Counted from the first letter of the stretch, positions 47,813 through 57,430 are shown. The stretch is 64,000 bases of DNA from Paraburkholderia sp. C35 (GCF_003121405.1 NZ_QBUY01000019.1:40489-104488), one strand, 5' to 3'. Notes: generated by a model not told the origin, from the letters alone. Made by a program: numbers and translations.

Positions 47813-48272
47813 TCGTGGCGTGAAGCGCCGCAGCGTTTCCTGTGCACGTTAGCAAGCGTTGATGGTGGCTGGGATTGGCAGTATTCAATGGCCAATCCCG
47901 GTTCAATCCATCTTCGCACTTGCAGACGCGATCCGTTGAATACAACAACAGTCATTTCTCATTCATACGGATGTCTAATCAAATACGCCATCACAACACT
48001 CCAGGCCACATCATTCCTTACAAAACGACATCTATCGTCAGATCGCGGACTGTCATCCGAGCGACACCGACGAGCGTCACTATCCCGTCATGAAATGCAA
48101 ACAGGCCTCATTTCAAGGCGTAATCCTTTCAATCGTTCCCATGTTTCAACTCGCCTTGAATAGAGCATAGACTTTCGAAGCGCGATACGCGTGCAACGCT
48201 GCGATGTCCCTTGCAGCGTGATCTCGCATGAATCGCCAATCCAATGATGATCACCTGACGAGGAGCTTTCGC
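47813..48272. other. 460-nt intergenic region with one hairpin
   Basis: A 9-bp perfect stem (GGGATTGGC 47871-47879 with GCCAATCCC 47891-47899, 11-nt loop) lies 59 nt after the GST stop. No T-tract follows on the plus strand, so it is a weak terminator candidate at best. From about 47930 to 48120 the sequence is AT-richer and holds no supported frame. The right part carries the leader of the next MFS gene. Confidence 0.45.
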
Positions 48273-49760
48273 ATGCACAACATGAGGGCTACGGACGACT
48301 TGCGAAGTGAAACGATCAGGTCGGTTCAGGATTACATCGACGAGCGTCCGATATGGGCGGACGGCACGCAACTGCCTTCCAGTCCGATGACACGGATGCA
48401 GTGGCGCATCTGGTCACTCGCAGCGGCCGGAAAGTTCTTCGAAGGCTTTGTTGTGTTCATGACAGGCGTTGCCTTGCCGCTGATCTCGCGAGAGTTCGGC
48501 ATCAGCGCGGCACAGAACGGCTTTATCAGCGCGGCGAGCCTGTGCGGCATTCTGGTCGGCGCGGTTGGGCTAGGCGGCATGTCCGATCATTTCGGACGCA
48601 AGCGCATGTTCATCGCCGAGATGATCATCTTCGTTGCGTTTCTCGTGCTGCTGGTCTTCTGCACGAATTTCATCTCGCTGGTGATCTGCCTGTTCGGTCT
48701 TGGCGTTGCGCTCGGCTGCGACTATCCGACCGCGCATATGATCATCTCCGAAAGCATCCCGAGCACAAGTCGAGGCAAGCTGGTGCTTGCCGCGTTCGCG
48801 TTTCAGGCCGTGGGTGCACTCGCGGGGACGGGTATCGGGTTTCTGGTGCTCTCGCTGGTGCCGACGCTCGATGCGTGGCGCTGGATGTACGGCACGGCGA
48901 TTTTTCCAGCCCTGCTCGTCACTATCGGGCGCTTCTTCATTACCGAAAGCCCGAACTGGTTGCACGTGCGCGGCAGGATCGAACATGCAGAGGTGGCCGC
49001 CCGTCGCTTGCTGGTCCGTTCACCGCAATATCCTGCCGAGATTGTCCTTGCGCGCGAATTCGTCGTGGTCGGCAAGGGCGAACACGAGAAAGGCAGTTTC
49101 CTCGCGCTGTTCGAACGGAAAAACCTGCGCGCAACGATCTTCGCGTCGGCGCCCTGGTTCCTGCAGGATCTGGGCACGTACGGTATCGGCATCTTCACGC
49201 CGACCATTCTCGCTACAGCCTTCGGTGCCAAACCGGATCACGTACGCAGTATCGCCGATCTGATTCTCAACGATATTCTCGCCGCGAAAGGCGCCGCGCT
49301 GATCACATCCTTGCTGATCATCGGCATCCTCTTCGCGGTCATGCTGGCCGACAAATTCGGGCGCATCTGGCTGCAGGTGATCGGTTTTATCGGCTGTGCG
49401 GCCGGACTGCTGATCGCGTCGCTTTCCGACGGATTCGATGGTGCGACCAAAACCGCGATGATTTTCGTGGGCTTCATGTTGTTCAACTTCATGACCAACC
49501 TCGGTCCGAACGCGCAAACCTATCTGCTGGCGGGCGAAGTCTTTCCCACTTCGATCCGCGGCACGGGCGCGGGCTTCGCTGCGGCGGTCGGCAAGATCGG
49601 CGCAGTCGCCACGGCCTTTCTGTTCCCCATTCTGCTCAACAGCATCGGCACCGGCCCGCTTCTCTACATCCTCGTGGCTACGTCGCTTCTCGGCGCGGTG
49701 GTCACCTGGATTTTCCGCATTGAAACGAACGGGGTGAACCTCGACCAGATCGGCCGCTGA
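48273..49760 (+). CDS. MFS transporter, sugar/acid porter-like
   Basis: A 495-residue protein with about 12 helices and a long cytoplasmic loop near residues 210-255. GLGGMSDHFGRKRMF is the loop 2-3 motif. PTSIRGTGAGFAAAVGKIGA in the second half is typical of sugar-porter and metabolite:H+ symporter members. ATG 48273 is selected because GAGGAGC is 6 nt upstream; an ATG 15 codons earlier has no such site. No enzyme for a substrate is adjacent. A PstS-like gene starts 55 nt after its stop. Confidence 0.85.
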   Translation: MHNMRATDDLRSETIRSVQDYIDERPIWADGTQLPSSPMTRMQWRIWSLAAAGKFFEGFVVFMTGVALPLISREFGISAAQNGFISAASLCGILVGAVGLGGMSDHFGRKRMFIAEMIIFVAFLVLLVFCTNFISLVICLFGLGVALGCDYPTAHMIISESIPSTSRGKLVLAAFAFQAVGALAGTGIGFLVLSLVPTLDAWRWMYGTAIFPALLVTIGRFFITESPNWLHVRGRIEHAEVAARRLLVRSPQYPAEIVLAREFVVVGKGEHEKGSFLALFERKNLRATIFASAPWFLQDLGTYGIGIFTPTILATAFGAKPDHVRSIADLILNDILAAKGAALITSLLIIGILFAVMLADKFGRIWLQVIGFIGCAAGLLIASLSDGFDGATKTAMIFVGFMLFNFMTNLGPNAQTYLLAGEVFPTSIRGTGAGFAAAVGKIGAVATAFLFPILLNSIGTGPLLYILVATSLLGAVVTWIFRIETNGVNLDQIGR

Positions 49761-49815
49761 TTGCACTCGGCAGTGACAGATGCAGTGGCCTCCCACTCAG
49801 GCAACGGAGATTCGC

Positions 49816-50907
49816 ATGATTTACCACGATAAAAGCGGGGTCTTCAGGTTCCGGAGACACACGTTGGCTACGCAGATGCTCGGCCTGGCCGCAATCATGA
49901 TGCTGGCCATTGCACCCTGCTTCGCTCAACAGATGACACTCAACGAGACGGGTTCTACCTTGTTGTATCCGCTCTTCACCACGTGGGTCGCGCAATACGG
50001 CAAAGCGCATCCCGATGTTCACATCAACATCGCGGCCACGGGTTCGGAGGCCGGCATTCAGCAGGTGATCGCGGGCAAGGCGAATATCGGGGCATCGGAT
50101 GCCTATATGTCGGATGCCGACATCCGGCAGCATCCACAGGTCATCAACGTGCCGCTGGCGATCGCCGCGCAGACGATCAACTACAACGTGCCGAATCTGA
50201 ACGCGACGCATCTGAAGCTGGATGGCCCGACACTCGCAGCAATCTATTCGGGGACGGTGCGCACGTGGGACGCGCCGCAAATCGCCGCGCTCAACCCCGG
50301 CGTGGCATTGCCTCATCACGCGATCGTACCCATTCGCCGCGCAGAAGGTTCGGGCGATACGTTCGTGTTCACACAGTTCCTGACGTTCTCGACGCCTTCG
50401 TGGGAGAGCGACCGCGGTTATGGCACGACCATCGACTGGCCCAACGTGCCGGGCAGCATGACGGCAGTGGGCAACGCGGGCATGGTGAAAACGATTCAAG
50501 CGACCGCCTATTCGATCGGATATGTCGGTGTTAGCTATAGCGATGACATCGCGCAAGCGAAACTCGGCACGGTGGCACTGAAGAACGGTGCAGGCGAATA
50601 TGTCTTGCCCACCAGGGATTCGATCATGGCGGGTGCCGCCTCGCTTGGCGCACGCACGCCGCCCGACGAGCGCCTGACGCTGGTGTACGCGCCCGCCAGC
50701 GGCTCGTATCCGCTGGTCAATTACGAGTACGCGGTGGTGTCGATCCGGCAACCGGATGCGTCAACCGCAGCCGCGATTCGCCATTTCCTGCTCTGGGCGA
50801 TCGTGCCATCGGAAGACAATGAAGCCGTGCTGACGGCAGCCCATTTCATTCCGCTGCCGCCGCACACATGGGAGTTGAGCCAGGCGCAGATTCAGTCGAT
50901 CAAATAG
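49816..50907 (+). CDS. pstS: PstS-family phosphate-binding protein, orphan
   Basis: A 363-residue exported protein. The signal is long, with a basic stretch and a hydrophobic core about residues 20-36, cleaved near CFAQQ. The mature start MTLNETGSTLLYPLFTTW gives the phosphate-loop TGSTLLYPL, and ATGSEAGIQQ and RRAEGSGDTFVFTQFL give the other ligand loops. There are no pstC, pstA, pstB or phoU genes nearby. GGAGATTCGC precedes ATG 49816. It may serve a remote Pst transporter or sense phosphate. Confidence 0.85.
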   Translation: MIYHDKSGVFRFRRHTLATQMLGLAAIMMLAIAPCFAQQMTLNETGSTLLYPLFTTWVAQYGKAHPDVHINIAATGSEAGIQQVIAGKANIGASDAYMSDADIRQHPQVINVPLAIAAQTINYNVPNLNATHLKLDGPTLAAIYSGTVRTWDAPQIAALNPGVALPHHAIVPIRRAEGSGDTFVFTQFLTFSTPSWESDRGYGTTIDWPNVPGSMTAVGNAGMVKTIQATAYSIGYVGVSYSDDIAQAKLGTVALKNGAGEYVLPTRDSIMAGAASLGARTPPDERLTLVYAPASGSYPLVNYEYAVVSIRQPDASTAAAIRHFLLWAIVPSEDNEAVLTAAHFIPLPPHTWELSQAQIQSIK

Positions 50908-51057
50908 CTGAAGATAAAAGCGCATTGATGACTTCATTCATCGACATGGTGTAAAAGCGCCCACTCGTCGATGAGTGCGCGATAAACCCGGTTGCGATTT
51001 ACGTCGAATATCCGATACTGGACAAGTTCTACCTGTATCAGATGGGAGGGAATCGAC

Positions 51058-51528
51058 ATGAACGAACACTATCGCAGCAAAGGTTTGTCGAGCGCCGTGT
51101 CGTATCGCGACCCGAAATCGGCCTTTCGCTTTCTCGAAACGGCGTTTGGTTTCAAGCCGCTTTTCGTGATTCTCGACGCCGATGACGAACTCGTCCACGC
51201 GGAAATGTCCTACGGCGATTCTGTTGTCATGATCGGCCGGGAATGGAGCGACGATCATCGGAGCCCGTGTTCCATCGACGGCAAGAACACGCAATCGGTG
51301 CATGTGCAACTTGCCGAAGGCGAAGATGTCGACGCGCATTGCGAGCATGCGCGCGCGGCCGGTGCATCGATCTTGATGGAACCGGCTACGCAGTTCTACG
51401 GCGAACGGTCGTATCGCGCGAAAGATCCCGAAGGGCATATCTGGACAGTCAGCGTGATCGTGCAACGCATGACGCCCGCACAGTGGGATGCGGCAAGCGG
51501 CCTCACAACACGCGAACGGCTCGACTAA
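51058..51528 (+). CDS. VOC/glyoxalase-fold protein
   Basis: A 156-residue single VOC unit. The pattern SAVSYRDPKSAFRFLETAFGFKP (opening beta-alpha module) and the closing YRAKDPEGHIWTVS, with a conserved Glu in DPEGHIW, match the bleomycin-resistance/glyoxalase-like group. GGGAGGGAATCGAC precedes the ATG at 51058. Such proteins bind metals or sequester small molecules; specificity is not readable. It appears to be a single gene. Confidence 0.85.
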   Translation: MNEHYRSKGLSSAVSYRDPKSAFRFLETAFGFKPLFVILDADDELVHAEMSYGDSVVMIGREWSDDHRSPCSIDGKNTQSVHVQLAEGEDVDAHCEHARAAGASILMEPATQFYGERSYRAKDPEGHIWTVSVIVQRMTPAQWDAASGLTTRERLD

Positions 51529-51589
51529 ACACGCCCGGAGGAAATACGCACAGTTGTAGCCGGCTGACCGGCGCAATCGACGTGCCTGA

Positions 51590-51970
51590 TTACTGAGGTA
51601 CGTCCATCTGTGCCTGTTCCAGTTCGGCATGCGCTTCATCGACTTTGCGTTGCCGGTCGGCAATCTTCTTCGCACTCTTGCCATCGGCCCTGGCTTCCTT
51701 GAGGTCGCGCTCACGCTCGGCGAGTTTCTTTTGCGCGTCGGCCACTTTTCTTTGTGCGTCGCTGCGCAGCACGGCATCGGTGCAATTGGCATTCATCTGG
51801 GCGAGAGCAGTTTCCAGACCGTCCACGCGCTTCGCATTGCCGTGTGATTTCGCGTATGCAATCTCTCGCTCGATCGATTGGCGTTTCGCATCGCAACCGC
51901 CTGTTTGAGCGCTGCACACCATTGGATAAGCCACCATGCCGAGCAGAAATACCTTGACCGCGACATTCAT
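51590..51970 (-). CDS. DUF1090 exported coiled-coil protein
   Basis: A 126-residue protein with a signal peptide (cleavage after CSAQ, about residue 22). A helical domain starts CDAKRQSIEREIAYAKSHGN, with a second Cys in NANCTDAVL; the two Cys probably form a disulfide. The C-terminal half is a charged coiled coil (RKVADAQKKLAERERDLKEAR). This is the layout of the YqjC/DUF1090 family, periplasmic and of unknown role. GGGAGGC precedes the ATG. Confidence 0.85.
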   Translation of the reverse strand: MNVAVKVFLLGMVAYPMVCSAQTGGCDAKRQSIEREIAYAKSHGNAKRVDGLETALAQMNANCTDAVLRSDAQRKVADAQKKLAERERDLKEARADGKSAKKIADRQRKVDEAHAELEQAQMDVPQ

Positions 51971-52344
51971 GAAAAGCCTCCCGATAGTGGAGTGACATTC
52001 CCGGTTTTGCTACGTGCACACATTACAGAGCCTGATCGTCGCGACTGTTCTAAATCGTCGATCAAAGATTGTCAACGGCTTACATACGACAAACCCGCTA
52101 CGCCTAAAACAGCGAACTGAATGTTAACTGGCGCACATTCGGGCGCAATCTGTCGCCAATCGAGCGGCACTGAAAACCCTCATTACAAATTGTCAGGTCG
52201 ACTTCTATCCTCGATAAAGAGCACGTCCTGACCGAGTGGGCCGGCCAATGTTCCTGCTTGCACAGTGCAAATTGGATTTGCACCGGGGCAGGTATTGCCC
52301 GCTTGAAACACACGAAGAACAAGTCATTTTCGCGGGCTATTGGA
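51971..52344. other. Divergent intergenic region between DUF1090 and PhoD-like genes
   Basis: The 374-nt region is AT-richer than its flanks and has no supported gene. It holds TTGTCA (52190-52195) and GATAAA (52213-52218) 17 bp apart, a plausible rightward sigma-70 promoter, and the palindrome at 52258-52270. Confidence 0.5.
52258..52270. promoter_or_regulatory. 13-bp perfect palindrome before the PhoD-like gene
   Basis: TTGCACAGTGCAA has 6-bp arms around one A. A further TTTGCACC half-site follows at about 52277-52284. It lies about 40 nt downstream of the candidate -10 (52213-52218) and upstream of the chosen start at 52345, a place suited to repression. Confidence 0.4.
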
Positions 52345-53889
52345 ATGATCGTTTCTCTTGTGAATCACGTCGCCGACAACTCGACGACACTCCGCGTTTG
52401 GGCCGGCATTCTCGCGGCTACCAACAGTACGCAATCGGTGCTTGCGTGGACGCTCGACGGCAAAGCCGTTGCGCCCACAATCGTGCGCCCGTTGCAGTGC
52501 TGGACCGTGCAGGGAAAGCTGCCGTTCTGTTCGACAGTGGTGGAATTCAACGGACTCGCTGCTGCATCGGAACATGTAGTCAGGCTCAGCGTCGACAACG
52601 CTCAAGCCGTCGTGCGCTCGATGCGCACGCTGCCGCAGTCAATCCCGCAACAATCCGATGATCGATTCAATCTGCTCCTGCTTTCGTGCTTTCACGGCGC
52701 ACAAGACCGCCAGGGAGAAGCAGGAAAATGGATCTCGTCCTATAAGCCACGCGCAGATCTCGTGCTATTTGCAGGCGATCAGGTGTATCTCGACCTGCCC
52801 ACCAACCAGAACTTTCCAAATAATCAGGCATGGCTCGAGGCTAAGTTTCAGGAAGACTACGTCAGCAACTGGTATGCGCCCGGCGCATCGCCCGCTAATG
52901 GCAGTGGCATTCCGGAAGGCTTTCCACAATTGCTGTCGCTCGCGCCCGTTGCATCCATTCCCGACGATCACGAGTACTGGAACAACGCGCCGTTCAAAAG
53001 CCCGCTGATACAGAACAGTTGGACAGAAGCGGGACGCAAACAGTGGAGCGACGCCGCCGAAATTGGCTTCAGCATGTTTCAGCAAGGCAATGCGGGACCC
53101 ATCGGTCAACCTCGTGTCATCGACATCGATCCCGTGTCGATCCTGTTGCTCGATACGCGCAGCCAGCGGCTGAAGGGCACGGGCAACTCGCCCGATCACG
53201 CGACCATGCTGGATCCACCGGGCGCGCTGCTCGGCGACGCGGGCCGCGATGCGCTCGCGGCATGGGTGAACACGCTCGTCGCTTCGGCGGACACGGCTCA
53301 ACCCCGTTATGGCTTTCTATTGACGGGGCAGTCGCTATTCGCCGATCCCGCCAGCGCGTTCGACGGTCACATTGCGGACTACGAGCTGGCCAACTATGGC
53401 GCCGACTATCGCTTCATCGTGGAACAGATCGAGCGCGTGACGGCAGCCGGACTGCCGCTTACCTGCCTGACGGGCGATGTTCACTGGGGCCGCATTCTGC
53501 GCGCCGATACGTGGAAACGTGGCACCGTCTATGAAGTGATTTCGTCGCCGACCTCGCTCGTCAGATCGGTTGTCGTAGACGAGTACAAGAAGGTTCGATC
53601 GAAAATTGCAGGCTGGTTTGGCCCGCAAGACCCGTGGCCTGTTCATCCTGAACCGCACGATCCGCCCGCCAGGTTCGGTACGTTGGGCGACTTTCAGCCG
53701 CTGCTGCTTTCGACCACGCTCGATCCTCATCCCTCATCCATGATGCGAGGCAATCTTGCACTGATGCTAGGCATTCAACGTGTGGGCAAGTCGCTCAAGG
53801 TGCAGGTCGACTACATCCCGCTTCATCACGACGCGCAAGTGAACGCGAAAACACGCTGGAGCGCGTATTTCAAGCTGGCTGCGCTCTGA
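52345..53889 (+). CDS. PhoD-like metallophosphoesterase
   Basis: A 514-residue protein with the metal-ligand motifs of PhoD-type phosphatases: FAGDQVYLD, PDDHEYWNN and GDVHWGR, in that order. The N-terminal 90 residues look like the Fn3-type cap (LRVWAGIL). Classical PhoD enzymes are Tat-exported; here no signal peptide is visible from the ATG at 52345, so it may be cytoplasmic. The start is uncertain: the ribosome site is weak and a non-ATG start at 52258 would add 29 polar residues. A 264-residue unknown follows after 22 nt. The phosphodiester substrate is unknown. Confidence 0.82.
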   Translation: MIVSLVNHVADNSTTLRVWAGILAATNSTQSVLAWTLDGKAVAPTIVRPLQCWTVQGKLPFCSTVVEFNGLAAASEHVVRLSVDNAQAVVRSMRTLPQSIPQQSDDRFNLLLLSCFHGAQDRQGEAGKWISSYKPRADLVLFAGDQVYLDLPTNQNFPNNQAWLEAKFQEDYVSNWYAPGASPANGSGIPEGFPQLLSLAPVASIPDDHEYWNNAPFKSPLIQNSWTEAGRKQWSDAAEIGFSMFQQGNAGPIGQPRVIDIDPVSILLLDTRSQRLKGTGNSPDHATMLDPPGALLGDAGRDALAAWVNTLVASADTAQPRYGFLLTGQSLFADPASAFDGHIADYELANYGADYRFIVEQIERVTAAGLPLTCLTGDVHWGRILRADTWKRGTVYEVISSPTSLVRSVVVDEYKKVRSKIAGWFGPQDPWPVHPEPHDPPARFGTLGDFQPLLLSTTLDPHPSSMMRGNLALMLGIQRVGKSLKVQVDYIPLHHDAQVNAKTRWSAYFKLAAL

Positions 53890-53911
53890 GCATTGAAAGG
53901 AGAGCCTCGTC

Positions 53912-54706
53912 ATGTCCGTCATCGCACGCCGGTCGAGAGCGGCCGGTCGCAATCAGAATCTGATCGAACTTGTGCGGCAGAAAAAGGAAAGCAATATCGC
54001 GTGGATCAACCGGGCGCTCAAGCGTGTTCCGTTAAAGAGCACCAAAGAATGCAGCTTTGTTTTGCTGATCGGCGGCGCTGATCCGCTGTCGTTCCGGTTG
54101 AGACTGGCACAGGCTCATGTGCGCAGCGAGATGTCGCCGAGTTCGTGGTCGCAGGCGATGTTCGTCTCCGTGAAGAGCAAGGCGGCGAACAAAGACACGG
54201 AAGTCACCAGCGTATCGCTCTCGCCGGCTGCATGGTATCCGCCGGACGGATTCGCGCCCATTTGCAACGCAATCCAGACGCACACGCTCGCACATATCGA
54301 TTCGGCCTCACAGTATCCGAACCTGGCCATCATCGCGTGGCCTGTTGCAAGCGAAAAGATTCTGGCAAGCCTGACGCAGTTGCGCCACGAGCGCATGTCG
54401 ATCGATCTGTCGAGTCTGCTGTTGCGGTGGATCGGCTATGCGTGGGGCTGCGGCGTGCCGGCGAATCCGCTCGGCGACGGCTTCGGCATGCCGTCGGCGG
54501 CGATGCTGGAAACGGCGTATGCAGCCAATGGATTCGATCTCACGCCGGGGCTGGAGAGCCGCTCCAGTTGTCCGGAGGCGATCTGGCAATCGGCAAGCTG
54601 GTGGCACGAGTACTACAACAAGGACGCCGCGACACCCCAGCACATCTACGGTGCGTTCACTCGCGAGCACTATCTCGTCGATGCATCGTATTTCCCGAAA
54701 GAGTGA
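53912..54706 (+). CDS. Unrecognised 264-residue protein paired with the PhoD-like enzyme
   Basis: I recognise no family. There is no signal peptide or membrane segment. The first 45 residues are basic (RRSRAAGRNQNLIELVRQKKE), and the remainder is a mixed alpha/beta chain rich in Trp and aromatic residues. A Gly/Pro-rich loop (WGCGVPANPLGDGFGMPS) lies near residues 177-194. AAAGGAGAG precedes the ATG, which lies 22 nt after the phosphatase stop, so the two are surely co-transcribed. The stable two-gene unit suggests a shared substrate or complex (inference). Confidence 0.75.
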   Translation: MSVIARRSRAAGRNQNLIELVRQKKESNIAWINRALKRVPLKSTKECSFVLLIGGADPLSFRLRLAQAHVRSEMSPSSWSQAMFVSVKSKAANKDTEVTSVSLSPAAWYPPDGFAPICNAIQTHTLAHIDSASQYPNLAIIAWPVASEKILASLTQLRHERMSIDLSSLLLRWIGYAWGCGVPANPLGDGFGMPSAAMLETAYAANGFDLTPGLESRSSCPEAIWQSASWWHEYYNKDAATPQHIYGAFTREHYLVDASYFPKE

Positions 54707-54928
54707 GCAACGGGTACATGCAGTAGCGTGGCAAACGTTGTCGTTACACCTTTTCCGGCTGCGTGCGTCGGCTCGCCCGCGCGGCCTCACCTCGCGTTCC
54801 CCTGCCGTATCCCTGCGCGTTTCTTTCCCAGAACACGAGATAGACCACAACCCGTCATACTTGCATCTTTCGCCGCGCGCATCGGCCGCGTGGCACCCTG
54901 CGTGGGTCTATCTGGAGCCCTCTTTGCA

Positions 54929-57223
54929 ATGAGTTCGATCCCGGTCATTCCGTTCGCCCACAACAAACCGGATTCCGGCGCGTTCATCGGCGGCGCGCCC
55001 GCGTTCCGTCAACTGGTCCGGCTGATCGACCGCATCGCGCCGACGGATCACACACTGCTCGTGTTCGGGCCGACGGGTTCGGGCAAGGAACTGGTGGCGC
55101 GCCGCGTGCACCAGCGCAGCACGCGCCATGATCAGCCCTTCGTCGACGTCAACTGCGGCGCGATCCCCGAGCATCTCGTCGAATCGGAACTGTTCGGCCA
55201 TGTGAAAGGCGCATTCACGGGCGCAGCGGAGCACCGTCAGGGCTTGTTTCAGCAGGTCGGCAAAGGCACGCTGCTGCTCGACGAGATCGGTGAGTTGCCG
55301 CTCGCGCTTCAACCCAAGCTGCTGCGCGTGCTCGAAACGCGCACCTTCCGCCCGATCGGCTCGTCGACCAATCTGCGCTTCGAAGGTCGCGTCGTCGCGT
55401 CGACACACCGCGATCTGCGCGAACTGTCGCGCGAAGGACGTTTCCGCGAAGACCTGTTCTACCGGCTCGCGGTGTTCGTGCTGGCCGTGCCCGGACTCGA
55501 ACAGCGCGTCGAGGACATCCCCGCGCTCGTCGAGCATTTCGCTTCCCTCCAGACGCGCCGTATCGAGTTTTCGCCGGCTGCCGTGCGGCGCCTGAGCCAG
55601 CATGCGTGGCCCGGCCATATCCGGCAGTTGCGCAATCTGATCAGCCAGTTGAGCGTGCTCGCCGAACATACCCTCATCGATGTCGACGCACTCGAACCGT
55701 TTCTCGCCAGCGAGGCGAGCGGTCCCGTGTCGCGCGCGAGCCTCGCGGACATGCTGTTGCAGCTCGACGGCCGCGACAAGCTCGCCGCTGCCGAAGATCT
55801 GCTGATCGACCGCGCGCTCGAACGCTCGGCGGGCAACAAGAGCGCCGCTGCGACGCTGCTCGGCGTGGGCCGCAAAACCGTCGAGCGCCGTCTGAAATCG
55901 CGCGAAGAGCATCATCGCGAGGCGCGCACATGTCTGGAGCAGGCCAACGCGCTGATCGAGGAATCGCGCTTTGCGGAGGCGATCCCGCCGTTGCGCCGCT
56001 GCCTCGACGTGCTGCAGGCGTACCACGAACAGGACGCCGTGCGCCGCTTGCAGTTCGACGCGTACCGGCTGCTCGGCATGAGCCTGCGCAGCGTGCACGG
56101 CTGGCTCTATGCGGAAGCGACGGCCTGCTACGCGGCGGCGCTTGCGATCGGCGAAGGGATCTGCGAACCCGCCGAAATCGCCGCGATCCAGTTCGGCGTC
56201 TGGACCACGCAATTGACCACGCTGCAGCTCAAGCAGGCGCGCGCGACCGCACAGGACATGCTGCAACGCGCGCAGAACAGCCGCGAACGCGTGTCGCTCG
56301 ACGAAGCTCACGTCGCGATGACCAACACGCTCTTCTGGCTCGGCGACAGTGAAGAGGCGCTCGCCTGCCTCGCGCGCGGCGAGTTGCTCGGCGTTGGACG
56401 CAACGACATGCGCACCGGCTCGCAAGGAATCGACCTCGCCAGTCTCGCGCTGACGTTCGAAGGACTCGCCGCCTATCAGATCGGCGCCTTCGGTCAGGCG
56501 CGCCGCGCGATGGAAATGCTGATCCAGCGTGCTTCCGACCCGAACGCGCATGCGTTCGCACACGCCGTCAATCTGCAAGGTGCGTCATGGCTTGCCTGCC
56601 TGTTCGACGATGTGGACCGGCTCGGCCATCTGGCCAGCGAGCTCGAATCGGTGTCGATCAATAACGGCTTCGCGTTTTATCGCGGCGTCGGCCAGATCCT
56701 GCGCGCCTGCCATCTCGGCGCGCGCGGCCACGCCGACGAAGCGGAAACCATCATGCTCGACGGTTACGACAATCATGTCGTCTGCAATGGCGGGGCGTTG
56801 TTCTTTTCGTTCGTGGCCTGGCAGCACGGCGAACTGCTGCTGCGCGCCGGTCGTCCGCAAGCCTGCGAGGCGATGCTCGCGAACGCTGTCGATGAAACGC
56901 TCGCCCGCCAGGAGCGCGTGTATCTCGGCGAACTGCTGGTCACGCGGGCGCGCGCGCAATGGGCGCTCGGCGATCTGACGGCGGCGGAACAGGGGCTGCG
57001 CGCTGCGCTGTCGACCGCGCTCGCGTTCGGCTCCGTGCCGGCGCGCGTGGCCGCCGCCCGCTATCTCGCCGAACTGCTGCGCGACACGGGCCGTCACGCC
57101 GATGCAATCGATATCCTCGAACGCGGTTTGCGCACGTTGCCGGCCGATTCCAATCCGCGCATTGCCAGTGCGGCGGCGCTGCTTGTCCAGTTGCGCGATG
57201 ACCTGTCGTCAGGTAACGCCTGA
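54929..57223 (+). CDS. Sigma-54-dependent activator (bEBP) with C-terminal TPR-like half
   Basis: A 764-residue protein. Residues 20-250 are an AAA+ domain: Walker A GPTGSGKE (47-54), the sigma-54 contact loop GAFTGA (94-99), Walker B LLLDEI (115-120) and the arginine-finger segment REDLFYRL (173-180). A Fis-type helix-turn-helix follows at about 300-322 (NKSAAATLLGVGRKTVERRL). Residues 330-764 are a repeated helical region like the TPR domain of MalT-type regulators. The usual N-terminal sensor domain is absent, so the sensing part appears to be C-terminal to the DNA-binding domain, which is unusual. A canonical sigma-54 promoter lies 208 nt downstream. Confidence 0.88.
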   Translation: MSSIPVIPFAHNKPDSGAFIGGAPAFRQLVRLIDRIAPTDHTLLVFGPTGSGKELVARRVHQRSTRHDQPFVDVNCGAIPEHLVESELFGHVKGAFTGAAEHRQGLFQQVGKGTLLLDEIGELPLALQPKLLRVLETRTFRPIGSSTNLRFEGRVVASTHRDLRELSREGRFREDLFYRLAVFVLAVPGLEQRVEDIPALVEHFASLQTRRIEFSPAAVRRLSQHAWPGHIRQLRNLISQLSVLAEHTLIDVDALEPFLASEASGPVSRASLADMLLQLDGRDKLAAAEDLLIDRALERSAGNKSAAATLLGVGRKTVERRLKSREEHHREARTCLEQANALIEESRFAEAIPPLRRCLDVLQAYHEQDAVRRLQFDAYRLLGMSLRSVHGWLYAEATACYAAALAIGEGICEPAEIAAIQFGVWTTQLTTLQLKQARATAQDMLQRAQNSRERVSLDEAHVAMTNTLFWLGDSEEALACLARGELLGVGRNDMRTGSQGIDLASLALTFEGLAAYQIGAFGQARRAMEMLIQRASDPNAHAFAHAVNLQGASWLACLFDDVDRLGHLASELESVSINNGFAFYRGVGQILRACHLGARGHADEAETIMLDGYDNHVVCNGGALFFSFVAWQHGELLLRAGRPQACEAMLANAVDETLARQERVYLGELLVTRARAQWALGDLTAAEQGLRAALSTALAFGSVPARVAAARYLAELLRDTGRHADAIDILERGLRTLPADSNPRIASAAALLVQLRDDLSSGNA

Positions 57224-57315
57224 TCACACCAGCAAAGCAGCAGCGGCGCGCTCCCGCGCCCGCCTCCCTTCCCGGCGCGCACACCGGGCGTGGACAGAAT
57301 CGGCACATCGCCGCC

Positions 57316-57377
57316 GGTCGAAACGATGATTGGCCGAAATCGTCCACACCGGACTTGATTCGCGGTCGAAAGCGTCC
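57316..57377. promoter_or_regulatory. Candidate upstream activator sites of the sigma-54 promoter
   Basis: Repeats GGCCGAAATCGTCC (57332-57345) and GGTCGAAAGCGTCC (57364-57377) match at 12 of 14 positions and are 32 bp apart, about three helical turns. A shorter GGTCGAAAC copy lies at 57316-57324. They end 54 bp before the -24 element, the expected zone for binding of the activator encoded just upstream. Confidence 0.55.
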
Positions 57378-57430
57378 GGCTTTCCGGCCCCCGCAACCGG
57401 GTTTTCCCTCTGCCACTGGCTTCGCGTGCG

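Noticed and set aside
54908..56578. A 556-codon minus-strand frame
   Set aside because: It is antisense to the sigma-54 activator, whose Walker and GAFTGA motifs are clear.
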